From positions 1-64,000 of the forward strand of contig NZ_JACIEV010000004.1 in the NCBI RefSeq assembly GCF_014197105.1: a stretch of DNA of 64,000 nt, in the 5' to 3' direction. The notes under the pieces are model-generated. The model saw nothing but the letters and a program-made list of their open reading frames with translations. It made no database searches and was not told where the DNA came from. A program made the translations under genes and the position numbers. This document shows positions 36,401 to 44,215 of the stretch, piece by piece. Each line of letters begins with the position of its first letter. Position 1 is the first letter of the stretch. The stretch comes from Sphingomonas jinjuensis (GTDB lineage Bacteria > Pseudomonadota > Alphaproteobacteria > Sphingomonadales > Sphingomonadaceae).

Positions 36401-36813
36401 TTTTTCGCGCGAAGGCGCGAAGACGCGAAGATTGTTTGGGGCCCCCCCCCATCCGTCATGCCGACTTGATCCGGCATCCATCCGTCCGCCGGGCTTCTGA
36501 CGGAGTGATCTGGGTTGAAGGTGTCCACGGGGTCGAGTCGCCAAGTTCGGCTCATCGGAAACAACCCTAGGATGTCGAGGTCTGCCGATGGCGAGCATCG
36601 CGCGCCTCGAAGGTCGAGCCGCACGCGGATCGATGGATGCCGGATCAAGTCCGGCATGACGGAGGAGGGAGATGGGCGCCAGTGCGCTCTTCCTTCCGCG
36701 CCTTCGGGTCGCCGCGTGAACCAATCTTCTTCGCGTCTTCGCGGCTTCGCGAGAGCAAAAGAAAACCCTCCCGGCGCGAGGCGCCGAGAGGGTCAGTCGG
36801 GGAAGAGAGCGGC
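36401..36813. repeat. Gene-free 413-bp region with nested inverted repeats
   Basis: Outer pair: CGCGAAG-family at 36404-36430 against an inverted copy at 36729-36755. Inner pair: 36455-36483 (GTCATGCCGACTTGATCCGG) against 36632-36660 (inverted, GATGGATGCCGGATCAAGTC). The receptor-gene terminator is at the right end. No coding frame in here has convincing character. The arrangement could fold into one long cruciform between two convergent genes. Confidence 0.75.
36757..36793 (-). terminator. Rho-independent terminator of the TonB receptor gene
   Basis: On the minus strand: CCCTCTCGGCGC, loop CTC, GCGCCGGGAGGG, then TTTTCTTTT. Twelve-base arms with one mismatch, about 20 bases after the receptor stop codon. 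Confidence 0.88.
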
Positions 36814-39216
36814 TTAGAAGTTCACGCGCCCCGTCACGCCGTAATAGCGGTCGGCATCGCGCGGGATCTGGTAGCGGTAGGAGCCGGCCGGACCGCCGTT
36901 GGCGATCGCGGCGGCGAAGCTCTGGTCGAACAGGTTGCGCACTTGAAAGGTCAGGCGGAAGCGATCGTCGCGGTCGCCGACGCCCGCCGACAGGTTGACC
37001 AGGCCATAGCCTTCGATCGTGCCCAGCCGGCGCTGGACCGCGTCGGGCGAGAAGAGCGACAGCTGCTTCGACTGGTAATTGCCCTGCGCGCCGAGGAAAA
37101 TGTCGATCGCGCCGCCGGTGCGCCAGCGATAGTCGGCGCCGAGCGACCCCTTCCACTTCGGCGCGAACGGCAGCGAGGTGCCGGCCGGGATGATCGCGGT
37201 CGCCGCGGCGCCCGGCGCCTGGAAGAAGCGGTTCACGCGCGCATCGGTATAGGCCAGGCCGCCCGAGATGGTGAAGTCGGTGGCGGGGCGAAGCACCAGG
37301 TCCGCCTCGACGCCGCGGGTCGACACCTGGCCCGCGTTGGTGAAGCGGGTGACGACGACGCCGGCGACCAGATCGGGGTTGTTCGCCTGGAAATTGTCGT
37401 ACTTGGCGTAGAAGGCGGCGAGGTTCAGCGTCAGCCGGCCGCCGAAGAAGTTGTTCTTCAGGCCGATTTCATAGCTGTTCGACGTTTCCGGCGCGATCAC
37501 GTTGGTGCCGGTCGCGGTCAGGTTGAAGAACACGTTGAACGCCGGCCCCTTATAGCCGCGCGTGTAGCCGCCATAGGCCACGATCTCCGGCGTCAGGTCG
37601 AACTGGAGCGCCGCCTTGCCCGACACGTTGGTGTTCGTCGCCTTGCCGCGGAACTGGGTCGCGGGGGTGCCGGTGCCGGTCGCGGTGACGGGGAAGCTCG
37701 GCTGGATGCCGGGGCCCGCCAGCGTCGTCGTGCGGCTGTGGAAGACGTCGAGCTGGTCGGCGGTCCAGCGCAGGCCGCCGATGAAGCGGAAGCGATCGGT
37801 GAAGTTGGCGGTGGCCTGGCCGAAGGCGGCGATGTTTTTGAACACCGAGCCGAAATCGGCGGTGCCGAACGGCGTCGTGATCGCGGGCGCGCCCGTGGTG
37901 CCGCACGGGGTCAGCGTGGCCGGCGCCGCGGTGCCGCAGCTGACGACCGAGCGCGAGAAGATCCGCTCCGATTCCGCGCGCGAGTAATAGAGGCCGACGA
38001 CGTAGGACAGGAACTGCGCCGACGGCGACGTCAGTCGCAGCTCCTGGCTGAAGGTGTTGCCGGTCTGCGGGCCGTTGTCGTGCAGCTGCGGGAAGCCGAC
38101 ATAGGCGGTCGGCAACCAGTCGCCGTCGCGGATCTCGGTGTTGCGATAGTCGCGATAGGCGGTGATGCTGGTCACCGTCTGGTTGCCGAGCTCGGTGTCG
38201 ATCTGCGCCGACACGCCCCAACCCGTCTCCTTCGTGCGCGTCACCAGATTCTGGTTGATCGCCCGCGTCTCGTTGCCGCGCGGGGTCGGCAGGACGGCGA
38301 AGACGGGGCTGGAGAAGCCGACGCCGGCGCCGGTCAGCGGGCCGGTGCCGATCACCTCGGCGCAGCAATCGTCGTCGTTGCGGTGATAGTCGCCGATCAG
38401 CGCGATCGTGGTCGAGGCCGACGGCATCCACTTCACCTGGCCGCGGAAGCCGTAATGCTCGTAACCGTTGACGCGCGTGCCGGTGGCAAGGTTGCGGATG
38501 TTGCCGTCGTACCGGCCGTAGAAGCCGGTCCAGCGGGTCAGCAGGTCTTCGCTTAGCGGAATGTCGACCGCGCCGCGAACGCGCGCCTCGTCGCCGTTGG
38601 TGTAATATTGCCCCTCGACATAGCCGCCGAACTTCTGGCCCGGCTGGACGGTGACGACGTTGATGACGCCGGCCGACGCGTTCTTGCCGAACAGCGTGCC
38701 CTGGGGGCCGCGCAGCACTTCGAGCCGCTCGATGTCGACGAGATCGCCGAACGCCTCGCCCGAACGGGCATAGACGACGCCGTCGACGATCGCCGAGACC
38801 GACGGCTCGCCGGCGATCGAGAAGGTGGTGGTGCCGACGCCGCGCAGGAACAGCGACTGGTTGAGCGTGGTGCCCGACTTGGAGAAGTTGAGCGCCGGGA
38901 CGAGGTTGACCGCGCTTTCGATGCTGGGCCGCCCGGTCGCCTCGAGCGCGCCACCGCCGATGACGGACACCGCGAGCGGCACGTCCTGGAGGCGCTCGCT
39001 ACGCTTCTGCGCGGTGACAACGATGTCGCCGGTAGTGACGGCATCCTCGGTCTGTGCGGCCGTGCCCGGCGCGGCGGCGGTCGCGCCGGCATCCGGTGCG
39101 GGGCTCATCGTCTGGTCGGGGGCGCCGCCGGCAGTCTGCGCGGCAGCGGGAACGGCAAGCGCCACGCAGGCGCAACCGGCCAGAAAACGCGCGATTCGGG
39201 GACCGTGATGCATCAT
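36814..39216 (-). CDS. TonB-dependent outer-membrane receptor, candidate SQ/SQGro receptor
   Basis: An 800-residue outer-membrane active transporter. Signal peptide (RIARFLAGCACVALAVPAAA), a TonB-box-like GDIVVTAQKR, plug domain (QSLFLRGVGTTTFSIAGEPS, LEVLRGPQGTLFGKN) and a 22-strand barrel ending in ..YRYQIPRDADRYYGVTGRVNF-type terminal strand with final Phe. There is no N-terminal signalling extension, so no sigma/anti-sigma control; regulation is expected through the shared promoter region with the aldo-keto reductase, which holds a LacI-type operator. Start ATG at 39216 follows GGAGGAGAG. Substrate assignment to SQ glycosides rests only on context. Confidence 0.88.
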   Translation of the reverse strand: MMHHGPRIARFLAGCACVALAVPAAAQTAGGAPDQTMSPAPDAGATAAAPGTAAQTEDAVTTGDIVVTAQKRSERLQDVPLAVSVIGGGALEATGRPSIESAVNLVPALNFSKSGTTLNQSLFLRGVGTTTFSIAGEPSVSAIVDGVVYARSGEAFGDLVDIERLEVLRGPQGTLFGKNASAGVINVVTVQPGQKFGGYVEGQYYTNGDEARVRGAVDIPLSEDLLTRWTGFYGRYDGNIRNLATGTRVNGYEHYGFRGQVKWMPSASTTIALIGDYHRNDDDCCAEVIGTGPLTGAGVGFSSPVFAVLPTPRGNETRAINQNLVTRTKETGWGVSAQIDTELGNQTVTSITAYRDYRNTEIRDGDWLPTAYVGFPQLHDNGPQTGNTFSQELRLTSPSAQFLSYVVGLYYSRAESERIFSRSVVSCGTAAPATLTPCGTTGAPAITTPFGTADFGSVFKNIAAFGQATANFTDRFRFIGGLRWTADQLDVFHSRTTTLAGPGIQPSFPVTATGTGTPATQFRGKATNTNVSGKAALQFDLTPEIVAYGGYTRGYKGPAFNVFFNLTATGTNVIAPETSNSYEIGLKNNFFGGRLTLNLAAFYAKYDNFQANNPDLVAGVVVTRFTNAGQVSTRGVEADLVLRPATDFTISGGLAYTDARVNRFFQAPGAAATAIIPAGTSLPFAPKWKGSLGADYRWRTGGAIDIFLGAQGNYQSKQLSLFSPDAVQRRLGTIEGYGLVNLSAGVGDRDDRFRLTFQVRNLFDQSFAAAIANGGPAGSYRYQIPRDADRYYGVTGRVNF

Positions 39217-39330
39217 CTTGTATCTCTCCTCCGCTGAACGGGCAGCATGTCCATCGTGGTAGATTAGCGAGCCGCCGCGATCGGTGCGCCCGATCAAAGC
39301 TGCTGCCCCCACCATCTTTTCTGTCTTCCC

Positions 39331-39358
39331 TTTATGCCATGTCGCTGCGATAAGACAA
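39331..39358 (-). promoter_or_regulatory. Possible promoter of the TonB receptor gene
   Basis: On the minus strand TTGTCT (39358-39353) and CATAAA (39336-39331) are separated by 16 bases, a fair sigma70-type pair. The -35 box lies inside the LacI-type palindrome, so bound repressor would occlude it. Inferred from sequence only. Confidence 0.4.
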
Positions 39359-39368
39359 CGGTGTCTTA
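39351..39368. promoter_or_regulatory. Perfect palindromic LacI-type operator
   Basis: TAAGACA-ACGG-TGTCTTA, with perfect 7-base arms. It is in the divergent gap between the receptor and the aldo-keto reductase genes, ending one base before the latter's ATG. The MFS gene has a close relative at 35116-35133. Even-length palindromes of about 16-20 bases are typical LacI-family sites. Confidence 0.8.
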
Positions 39369-39369
39369 T

Positions 39370-40269
39370 ATGAAATCTCCTGCTCGCAACACGATGCTCG
39401 GATCCTCGGGCATCGCCGTCTCGACCATCGCCTGGGGCATGTGGCGTTTCGCCGGCGACGACGTCGCCAAGGCCCGCCAGTTGGTCGAATCGGCGCTCGA
39501 CGCCGGTATCACGCTGCTCGACACCGCCGACATCTATGGCCCCGACAACGGCGAGGGCTTCGGCGCCGCCGAGGCGCTGCTGGGCCGGGTGTTCGCGGAG
39601 GCCCCTGCGCTGCGCGACCGCATGGTGCTGGCGTCGAAGGGCGGCATCCGCATCGGCGTGCCTTATGATTCGGGTGCGGTGTACCTGCCGCAGGCGATCG
39701 ACGCGTCGTTGACGCGGCTGGGCTGCGAGCGGATCGACCTCTATCAGATCCACCGCCCCGACCTGCTGGCGCATCCGCAGGAAGTCGCCCGCTCGCTCGA
39801 CGATGCGCGCGCCGCGGGCAAGATCCGCAGCATCGGCGTGTCGAACTTCACGCCCGCGCAGACCGACGCGCTGGCACGCTTCCTGAGCGTGCCGATCGTC
39901 AGCCACCAGCCTGAATTTTCGCCGTTGACGACGACGCCGCTGTGGGACGGCATCCTCGACCAGGCGATGCAGCACGGCATGAGCGTGCTCGCCTGGTCGC
40001 CGCTGGGCGGCGGGCGGCTCGCCAAGCCCGAGGGCGACACGGCGAGCGCGGTCGCGGCACTGCTCGACCAGAAGGCGGAAGAGGCCGGCGTCGATCGCGC
40101 CGCCGCCGCCTATAGCTGGATCATGGCGCATCCCGCCGGGATCATCCCGATCGTCGGCACCCAGAACCCGTCGCGGATCGCATCGATACCCGACGCCTAT
40201 ACGCCGAAATGGACGCGCGCCGAATGGTACGACGTCCTGCAGGCAAGCCTTGGAGAGAAGCTGCCATGA
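39370..40269 (+). CDS. smoB: Aldo-keto reductase, proposed 6-oxo-glucose reductase (SmoB-like)
   Basis: A 299-residue AKR with the full tetrad: Asp51 (LLDTAD), Tyr56 (DIYGPD), Lys90 (VLASKGG) and His128 (LYQIHRPD). In the sulfo-SMO pathway an AKR of this type (SmoB) reduces 6-oxo-glucose, made by SQ monooxygenase, to glucose with NADPH; I assign that role from the coupled neighbours. Its ATG at 39370 directly follows the operator and has no ribosome site, suggesting a leaderless or very short-leader message; ATG 39394 or 39334 are alternatives. The stop overlaps the start of the monooxygenase gene (ATGA). Confidence 0.85.
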   Translation: MKSPARNTMLGSSGIAVSTIAWGMWRFAGDDVAKARQLVESALDAGITLLDTADIYGPDNGEGFGAAEALLGRVFAEAPALRDRMVLASKGGIRIGVPYDSGAVYLPQAIDASLTRLGCERIDLYQIHRPDLLAHPQEVARSLDDARAAGKIRSIGVSNFTPAQTDALARFLSVPIVSHQPEFSPLTTTPLWDGILDQAMQHGMSVLAWSPLGGGRLAKPEGDTASAVAALLDQKAEEAGVDRAAAAYSWIMAHPAGIIPIVGTQNPSRIASIPDAYTPKWTRAEWYDVLQASLGEKLP

Positions 40270-41333
40270 GCGAGCGGAGTTGCGAAGTCAGCTGGTTTTC
40301 GGCGCTATGCGACGACGACTATGAATTTCTCGGCGTCCCCGATTCCAAGCTGAAGTCGAGCTGGGAGCATTGCCGCGACATCGTGTTGCAGGCGGAGAGC
40401 GGCGGGTTCGACAACATCCTGCTGCCGTCGGGTTATCAGCTGGGCATCGACACCACCGCCTTCGCGGCGGCGATCGCGCCGATGCTGCGTCGCATCCGCC
40501 TGCTGATGGCGGTTCGGATCGGCGAGAGCTGGCCGCCGCAGCTGGCGCGCCAGATCGCGACGATCGACCGCATTCTGGGCGGGCGGCTGACGGTGAACAT
40601 CATCTCGTCCGACCTGCCGGGCGAGAAGATGGCGTCGGCCCCGCGCTATGCCCGCACGCTCGAGGCGATGCAGATTCTGAAGACGATGCTGGGCGGCGAG
40701 CCGCTCGATCACCAGGGCGAGCATTGGCAGCTGAAGCTCGATCCGCCGGCGGTGACGACGGTGTCGGGCAAGTGCCCGCCGCTCTACTTCGGCGGCCTGT
40801 CCGAAGACGCGCGCGAGGCCGCGGCGCAGGGCTGCGACGTGTACCTGATGTGGCCCGACAAGAAGGAGGTCGTCCGCGAGATCATGGACGACATGACCGC
40901 GCGCGCGGCGAAGCACGGCCGGACGCTCAAGTTCGGCTATCGCGCGCATGTCGTCGTTCGCGATACCGAGGCAGAGGCACGCGCCGCCGCCGACCGGCTG
41001 TTGTCGAAGCTGGACGATGCGACCGGCATCGCGATCCGCAACAAGTCGCTCGACACCTCCTCGACCGGGGTCGCGGCGCAGGCGGCGCTGCGCGAGAATG
41101 CGGCGGACGACGGCTATGCCGAGGAAAATCTGTGGACCGGCGTCGGCCGGGCGCGATCGGGCTGCGGCGCGGCGATCGTCGGCGATCCCGACCAGGTGCT
41201 CGCCAAGCTGGCGATGTATCAGGACATGGGGATCGAGGCGTTCATCCTGTCGGGCTATCCACATGCGGCGGAGGCGGACCTGTTCGCGCGCCACGTGCTA
41301 CCGAAGATGACGCACGGGCCGTTGATGGTGTGA
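40266..41333 (+). CDS. smoC: LLM flavin monooxygenase, proposed sulfoquinovose monooxygenase (SmoC-like)
   Basis: A 355-residue bacterial-luciferase-fold enzyme close to the SsuD alkanesulfonate monooxygenases: RILGGRLTVNIISSD, PPLYFGGLSEDAREAAAQG, DVYLMW and a long loop near 240-290. Such enzymes use FMNH2 and O2 to break a C-S bond, releasing sulfite and an aldehyde. Beside a sulfoquinovosidase, an AKR and a flavin reductase, the substrate is most probably SQ, giving 6-oxo-glucose. ATG at 40266 overlaps the AKR stop. A plain alkanesulfonate role is possible but would not explain the glycosidase. The 290-base gap that follows is filled by two repeat families. Confidence 0.87.
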   Translation: MSERSCEVSWFSALCDDDYEFLGVPDSKLKSSWEHCRDIVLQAESGGFDNILLPSGYQLGIDTTAFAAAIAPMLRRIRLLMAVRIGESWPPQLARQIATIDRILGGRLTVNIISSDLPGEKMASAPRYARTLEAMQILKTMLGGEPLDHQGEHWQLKLDPPAVTTVSGKCPPLYFGGLSEDAREAAAQGCDVYLMWPDKKEVVREIMDDMTARAAKHGRTLKFGYRAHVVVRDTEAEARAAADRLLSKLDDATGIAIRNKSLDTSSTGVAAQAALRENAADDGYAEENLWTGVGRARSGCGAAIVGDPDQVLAKLAMYQDMGIEAFILSGYPHAAEADLFARHVLPKMTHGPLMV

Positions 41334-41342
41334 CCTACATAG

Positions 41343-41438
41343 CCCCTCCCCTTCAGGGGAGGAGTAGGGGTGGGGCGTGTCTCACCGAGACCGGCGCCCG
41401 TGGCCCCCACCCCAACCCCTCGCCTGAAGGGGAGGGGC
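41343..41438. repeat. Palindromic repeat, same family as the one inside glyS
   Basis: Begins GCCCCTCCCCTTCAGGGGAG, has the central CTCACCGAGACCGGCGC, and closes with GCCTGAAGGGGAGGGGC. An almost identical element of about 100 bases lies at 63822-63924 within glyS. Here it is intergenic. Confidence 0.85.
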
Positions 41439-41470
41439 GTGATGAGAGGGAGGAGGACTTGATCCTCGTC

Positions 41471-41588
41471 CCGTTCGCCCTGAGGAGCCGCTGAGCGAAG
41501 TCGAAGCGGCATCTCGAAGGGCAGGTTACCGGGCATGTGGTTCGAGACGGGGCTTCGGCTTCGCTCAGCCCCTCCTCACCACGAACGG
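41471..41588. repeat. Paired repeat, TTCGACTTCGCTCAG family
   Basis: Copies at 41471-41515 (CTGAGCGAAGTCGAAGC core) and 41549-41588 (GGCTTCGGCTTCGCTCAGCC) in inverted orientation. They lie within what should be one operon, between the monooxygenase and its flavin reductase. Confidence 0.7.
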
Positions 41589-41624
41589 AGGAGGGAAGCC
41601 AGCCAGGGTCGAGAGGAGAAGGAC

Positions 41625-42215
41625 ATGGCCGACGCACATTCCCGCCCGTTGATCGTCGGCATCGGCGGCACGACGGTTGCCGGGTCCTCGACCGAACGTG
41701 CGCTCGACATCAGCCTGCGCGCCGCCGCGGCGGAAGGGGTGGAGACGCTGGCGTTCGGCGGCGAGGCGCTCGCGGCGCTGCCGCTCTACACGCCGGGGGC
41801 CGAGCGGACGCCGGGCGAAGCCGCGCTGGTCGAGGCGATCCGGGCCGCGTCGGGCGTCATCATCGCTAGCCCCGGCTATCACGGCAGCATCAGCGGGCTC
41901 GTCAAGAATGCGCTCGACCTGATCGAGGAAACGGCGCGCGACGAGCGCGTCTACCTGACCGACCTGCCCGTCGGCGTGATCGCCACCGCCTATGGCTGGC
42001 AGGCGACAGGATCGACGATCGCGGCGCTGCGTTCGATCGTCCATGCGTTGCGCGGCTGGCCAACACCGCTCGGCGCGGCGATCAACAGCGCGCAGTGCAA
42101 GTTCGACGTCGAGGGCGGCTGCACCGACGCGGCGGCGCTGGGCCAGTTGGAGACGGTCGGGCGGCAGGTCGCACGCGCAGCATTGCGCGATCACCAGATC
42201 CGGTGGGCGGCGTGA
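41625..42215 (+). CDS. NAD(P)H-dependent FMN reductase, partner of the SQ monooxygenase
   Basis: A 196-residue flavodoxin-fold reductase of the SsuE type: IVGIGGTTVAGSSTERAL (phosphate loop), PLYTPGAERTPGE, and ASPGYHGSISGLVKNALDLI (flavin-binding loop). It would supply FMNH2 to the monooxygenase and therefore plays the role that SmoA plays in Agrobacterium; I leave the symbol blank because the fold match to SmoA cannot be checked here. Start ATG at 41625 after GAGAGGAGAAGG. Its stop overlaps the GTG start of the sulfoquinovosidase (GTGA). Confidence 0.87.
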   Translation: MADAHSRPLIVGIGGTTVAGSSTERALDISLRAAAAEGVETLAFGGEALAALPLYTPGAERTPGEAALVEAIRAASGVIIASPGYHGSISGLVKNALDLIEETARDERVYLTDLPVGVIATAYGWQATGSTIAALRSIVHALRGWPTPLGAAINSAQCKFDVEGGCTDAAALGQLETVGRQVARAALRDHQIRWAA

Positions 42216-44215
42216 GCGTCGTCCTGACCGCGGTCGAGGGCGGGTTCGACCTCACCATCGCCGGCACGCTGGTGATGCGGCATCGGCCCGAGGCGCCTGC
42301 CCTGTTCGTCGGTGCCGGACGCGCCGACGTCGACATGTACCGCGGCAATTACTTCCTGTCCGACCGGCTTGACGCACGCGTGCCGCTGACGCGCTGCACC
42401 GTGGCGGGCGACGTCGCGACGCTGAGTGCGGATGGCGCGCCGTTGCTGCGGCTGCGCATCGAGGGCGGCGCGGTGGCGATCGAGGCGCTCGATCCTTCGC
42501 TGAACCGGCTGTGGCTGCGCTGCGTTGCGGAGGCTGGCGAGCGACTGTGGGGCGGCGGCGAGCAGCTGTCCTATGTCGATATGGCCGGGCGGCGCTTTCC
42601 GATGTGGACGTCGGAGCCGGGCGTCGGGCGCGACAAGTCGACCTACCTCACCTTCCAGTGCGACCGCGATCATCGGTCGGGCGGCGATTACTGGAACACC
42701 AACTATCCGCAGCCGACGTATCTGTCGTCGCGCCGCTATGCGCTGCATGTCGAGACGACCGCCTACACCTGCTTCGACTTCCGCGATCCGGCGTTCCACG
42801 AGATCGAGGCGTGGGCGATCCCGGCGCGGATCGAGCTGTTCGCGGCCCCGCGCTTCGCCGATCTGGTCGGCCATCTGTCGACGCGGTTCGGGCGCCAGCC
42901 GAAACTGCCCGCCTGGGCGATCGAGGGCGCGATCCTGGGGCTGAAGCAGGGCGAGGAAAGCTTCGCCCGGATGGAGGCGATCATCGCCGCCGGCGCGATT
43001 GTCACCGGCCTGTGGTGCGAGGACTGGATCGGCCTGCGCATCACCAGCTTCGGCAAGCGCCTGTTCTGGGACTGGAAAGCCAATGAGTCGCGCTATCCGG
43101 CGCTGAAGGCGAAGATCGCCGCGCTGAACGACCGCGGCATCCGCTTCCTCGGCTACGTCAATCCGTACCTGGCGATCGACGGCACGCTGTATCAGGAGGC
43201 GGTTGCGGCGGGCTATCTGGCGCTGCGGCTCGATGCCGACGCGCCGTATATCGTCGATTTCGGCGAGTTCGACTGCGGCATCGTCGATTTCACCAACCCC
43301 GCCGCCGCCGACTGGTTCGCCGAGCGAGTGATCGGGGGCGAGATGCTCGATTACGGCCTGTCGGGATGGATGGCCGATTTCGGCGAATATCTGCCGACCG
43401 ACGTCCGGCTCCACGACGGCACTGACGGGATGTTGGCGCACAATGCCTGGCCGACGATTTGGGCGGAGGTGAACGCGCGTGCGGTCGCCTCGCGCGGCAA
43501 GACGGGCGATGCGCTGTTCTTCATGCGCGCGGGCTTCACCGGGGTGGGGCGGTACTGCCCCTTGCTTTGGGCAGGCGACCAGAGCGTCGATTTCAGCCGC
43601 CACGACGGCATCGGCACGGTGATCCGCGCGGCGCTGTCGTCGGGGCTGGTCGGCAACGCGTATCACCACAGTGATCTCGGCGGCTACACCAGCCTCTATG
43701 GCAACGTCCGCACGCCCGAGCTACTGATGCGCTGGTCGGAACTGTGCGCGCTGACCCCGGTGATGCGCAGCCACGAAGGCAATCGGCCCGACGACAACCT
43801 GCAGCTCGACGACGATCCGGCGGTGCTGGCGCATTTCGCGGCGATGACTCGGCTTCATGCGGCGCTGGCACCCTATGTGACCAGCCTGTGCGACGAGGCG
43901 GCGGCAACCGGTATGCCGCTCCAGCGGCCGTTGTTCCTCGACTGGCAGGACGACGCCGACTGCTGGGGCGTCGAGACGCAATATGGCTATGGCCGCGACC
44001 TCGTCGTCGCGCCGGTGATCGAGGCGGGGGCGACGCGCTGGTCGGCGTATCTGCCCGCCGGCGCCGCCTGGATCCACCTGTGGTCGGGCGAACGATACGA
44101 GGGCGGCACCACCGCCGATGTCGCCGCACCGATCGGCGAGCCGCCCGTCTTCTGGCGCGAGGCCAGCGACCACGCCGCGCTGTTCCGCTCCATCCCAGCA
44201 AAGGTCAACGCATGA
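42212..44215 (+). CDS. smoI: Sulfoquinovosidase, GH31
   Basis: Retaining alpha-glycosidase that cleaves SQGro and related SQ glycosides. The 667-residue protein aligns throughout with characterised sulfoquinovosidases ([37 protein letters not shown]). It has all five sulfonate-binding residues of the KERWY set: Lys245 (ILGLKQG), Glu270 (LWCEDW), Arg283 and Trp286 (KRLFWDW) and Tyr484 (GNAYHHSD). The nucleophile is Asp389 (GWMADFGE) and the acid/base Asp456 (WAGDQSVD). It has no signal peptide, so it acts in the cytoplasm on imported substrate. GTG start at 42212 overlaps the reductase stop; its own stop overlaps ribB. Confidence 0.96.
   Translation: MSVVLTAVEGGFDLTIAGTLVMRHRPEAPALFVGAGRADVDMYRGNYFLSDRLDARVPLTRCTVAGDVATLSADGAPLLRLRIEGGAVAIEALDPSLNRLWLRCVAEAGERLWGGGEQLSYVDMAGRRFPMWTSEPGVGRDKSTYLTFQCDRDHRSGGDYWNTNYPQPTYLSSRRYALHVETTAYTCFDFRDPAFHEIEAWAIPARIELFAAPRFADLVGHLSTRFGRQPKLPAWAIEGAILGLKQGEESFARMEAIIAAGAIVTGLWCEDWIGLRITSFGKRLFWDWKANESRYPALKAKIAALNDRGIRFLGYVNPYLAIDGTLYQEAVAAGYLALRLDADAPYIVDFGEFDCGIVDFTNPAAADWFAERVIGGEMLDYGLSGWMADFGEYLPTDVRLHDGTDGMLAHNAWPTIWAEVNARAVASRGKTGDALFFMRAGFTGVGRYCPLLWAGDQSVDFSRHDGIGTVIRAALSSGLVGNAYHHSDLGGYTSLYGNVRTPELLMRWSELCALTPVMRSHEGNRPDDNLQLDDDPAVLAHFAAMTRLHAALAPYVTSLCDEAAATGMPLQRPLFLDWQDDADCWGVETQYGYGRDLVVAPVIEAGATRWSAYLPAGAAWIHLWSGERYEGGTTADVAAPIGEPPVFWREASDHAALFRSIPAKVNA

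Noticed and set aside
39217..40131. N-terminal extension of the TonB receptor frame into the AKR gene region
   Set aside because: The signal peptide and the GGAGGAGAG ribosome site fix the start at 39216; the extension overlaps the divergent promoter and operator.
40305..41294. 329-codon minus-strand frame opposite the monooxygenase
   Set aside because: Shadow frame; the plus-strand protein has clear luciferase-fold motifs and stop/start overlaps with its neighbours.
40266..42215. Monooxygenase and reductase as a taurine or alkanesulfonate (ssu) system
   Set aside because: No SsuABC-type ABC transporter is linked and the coupled GH31 has the complete SQ-specific residue set; the aldo-keto reductase also fits the SQ pathway.
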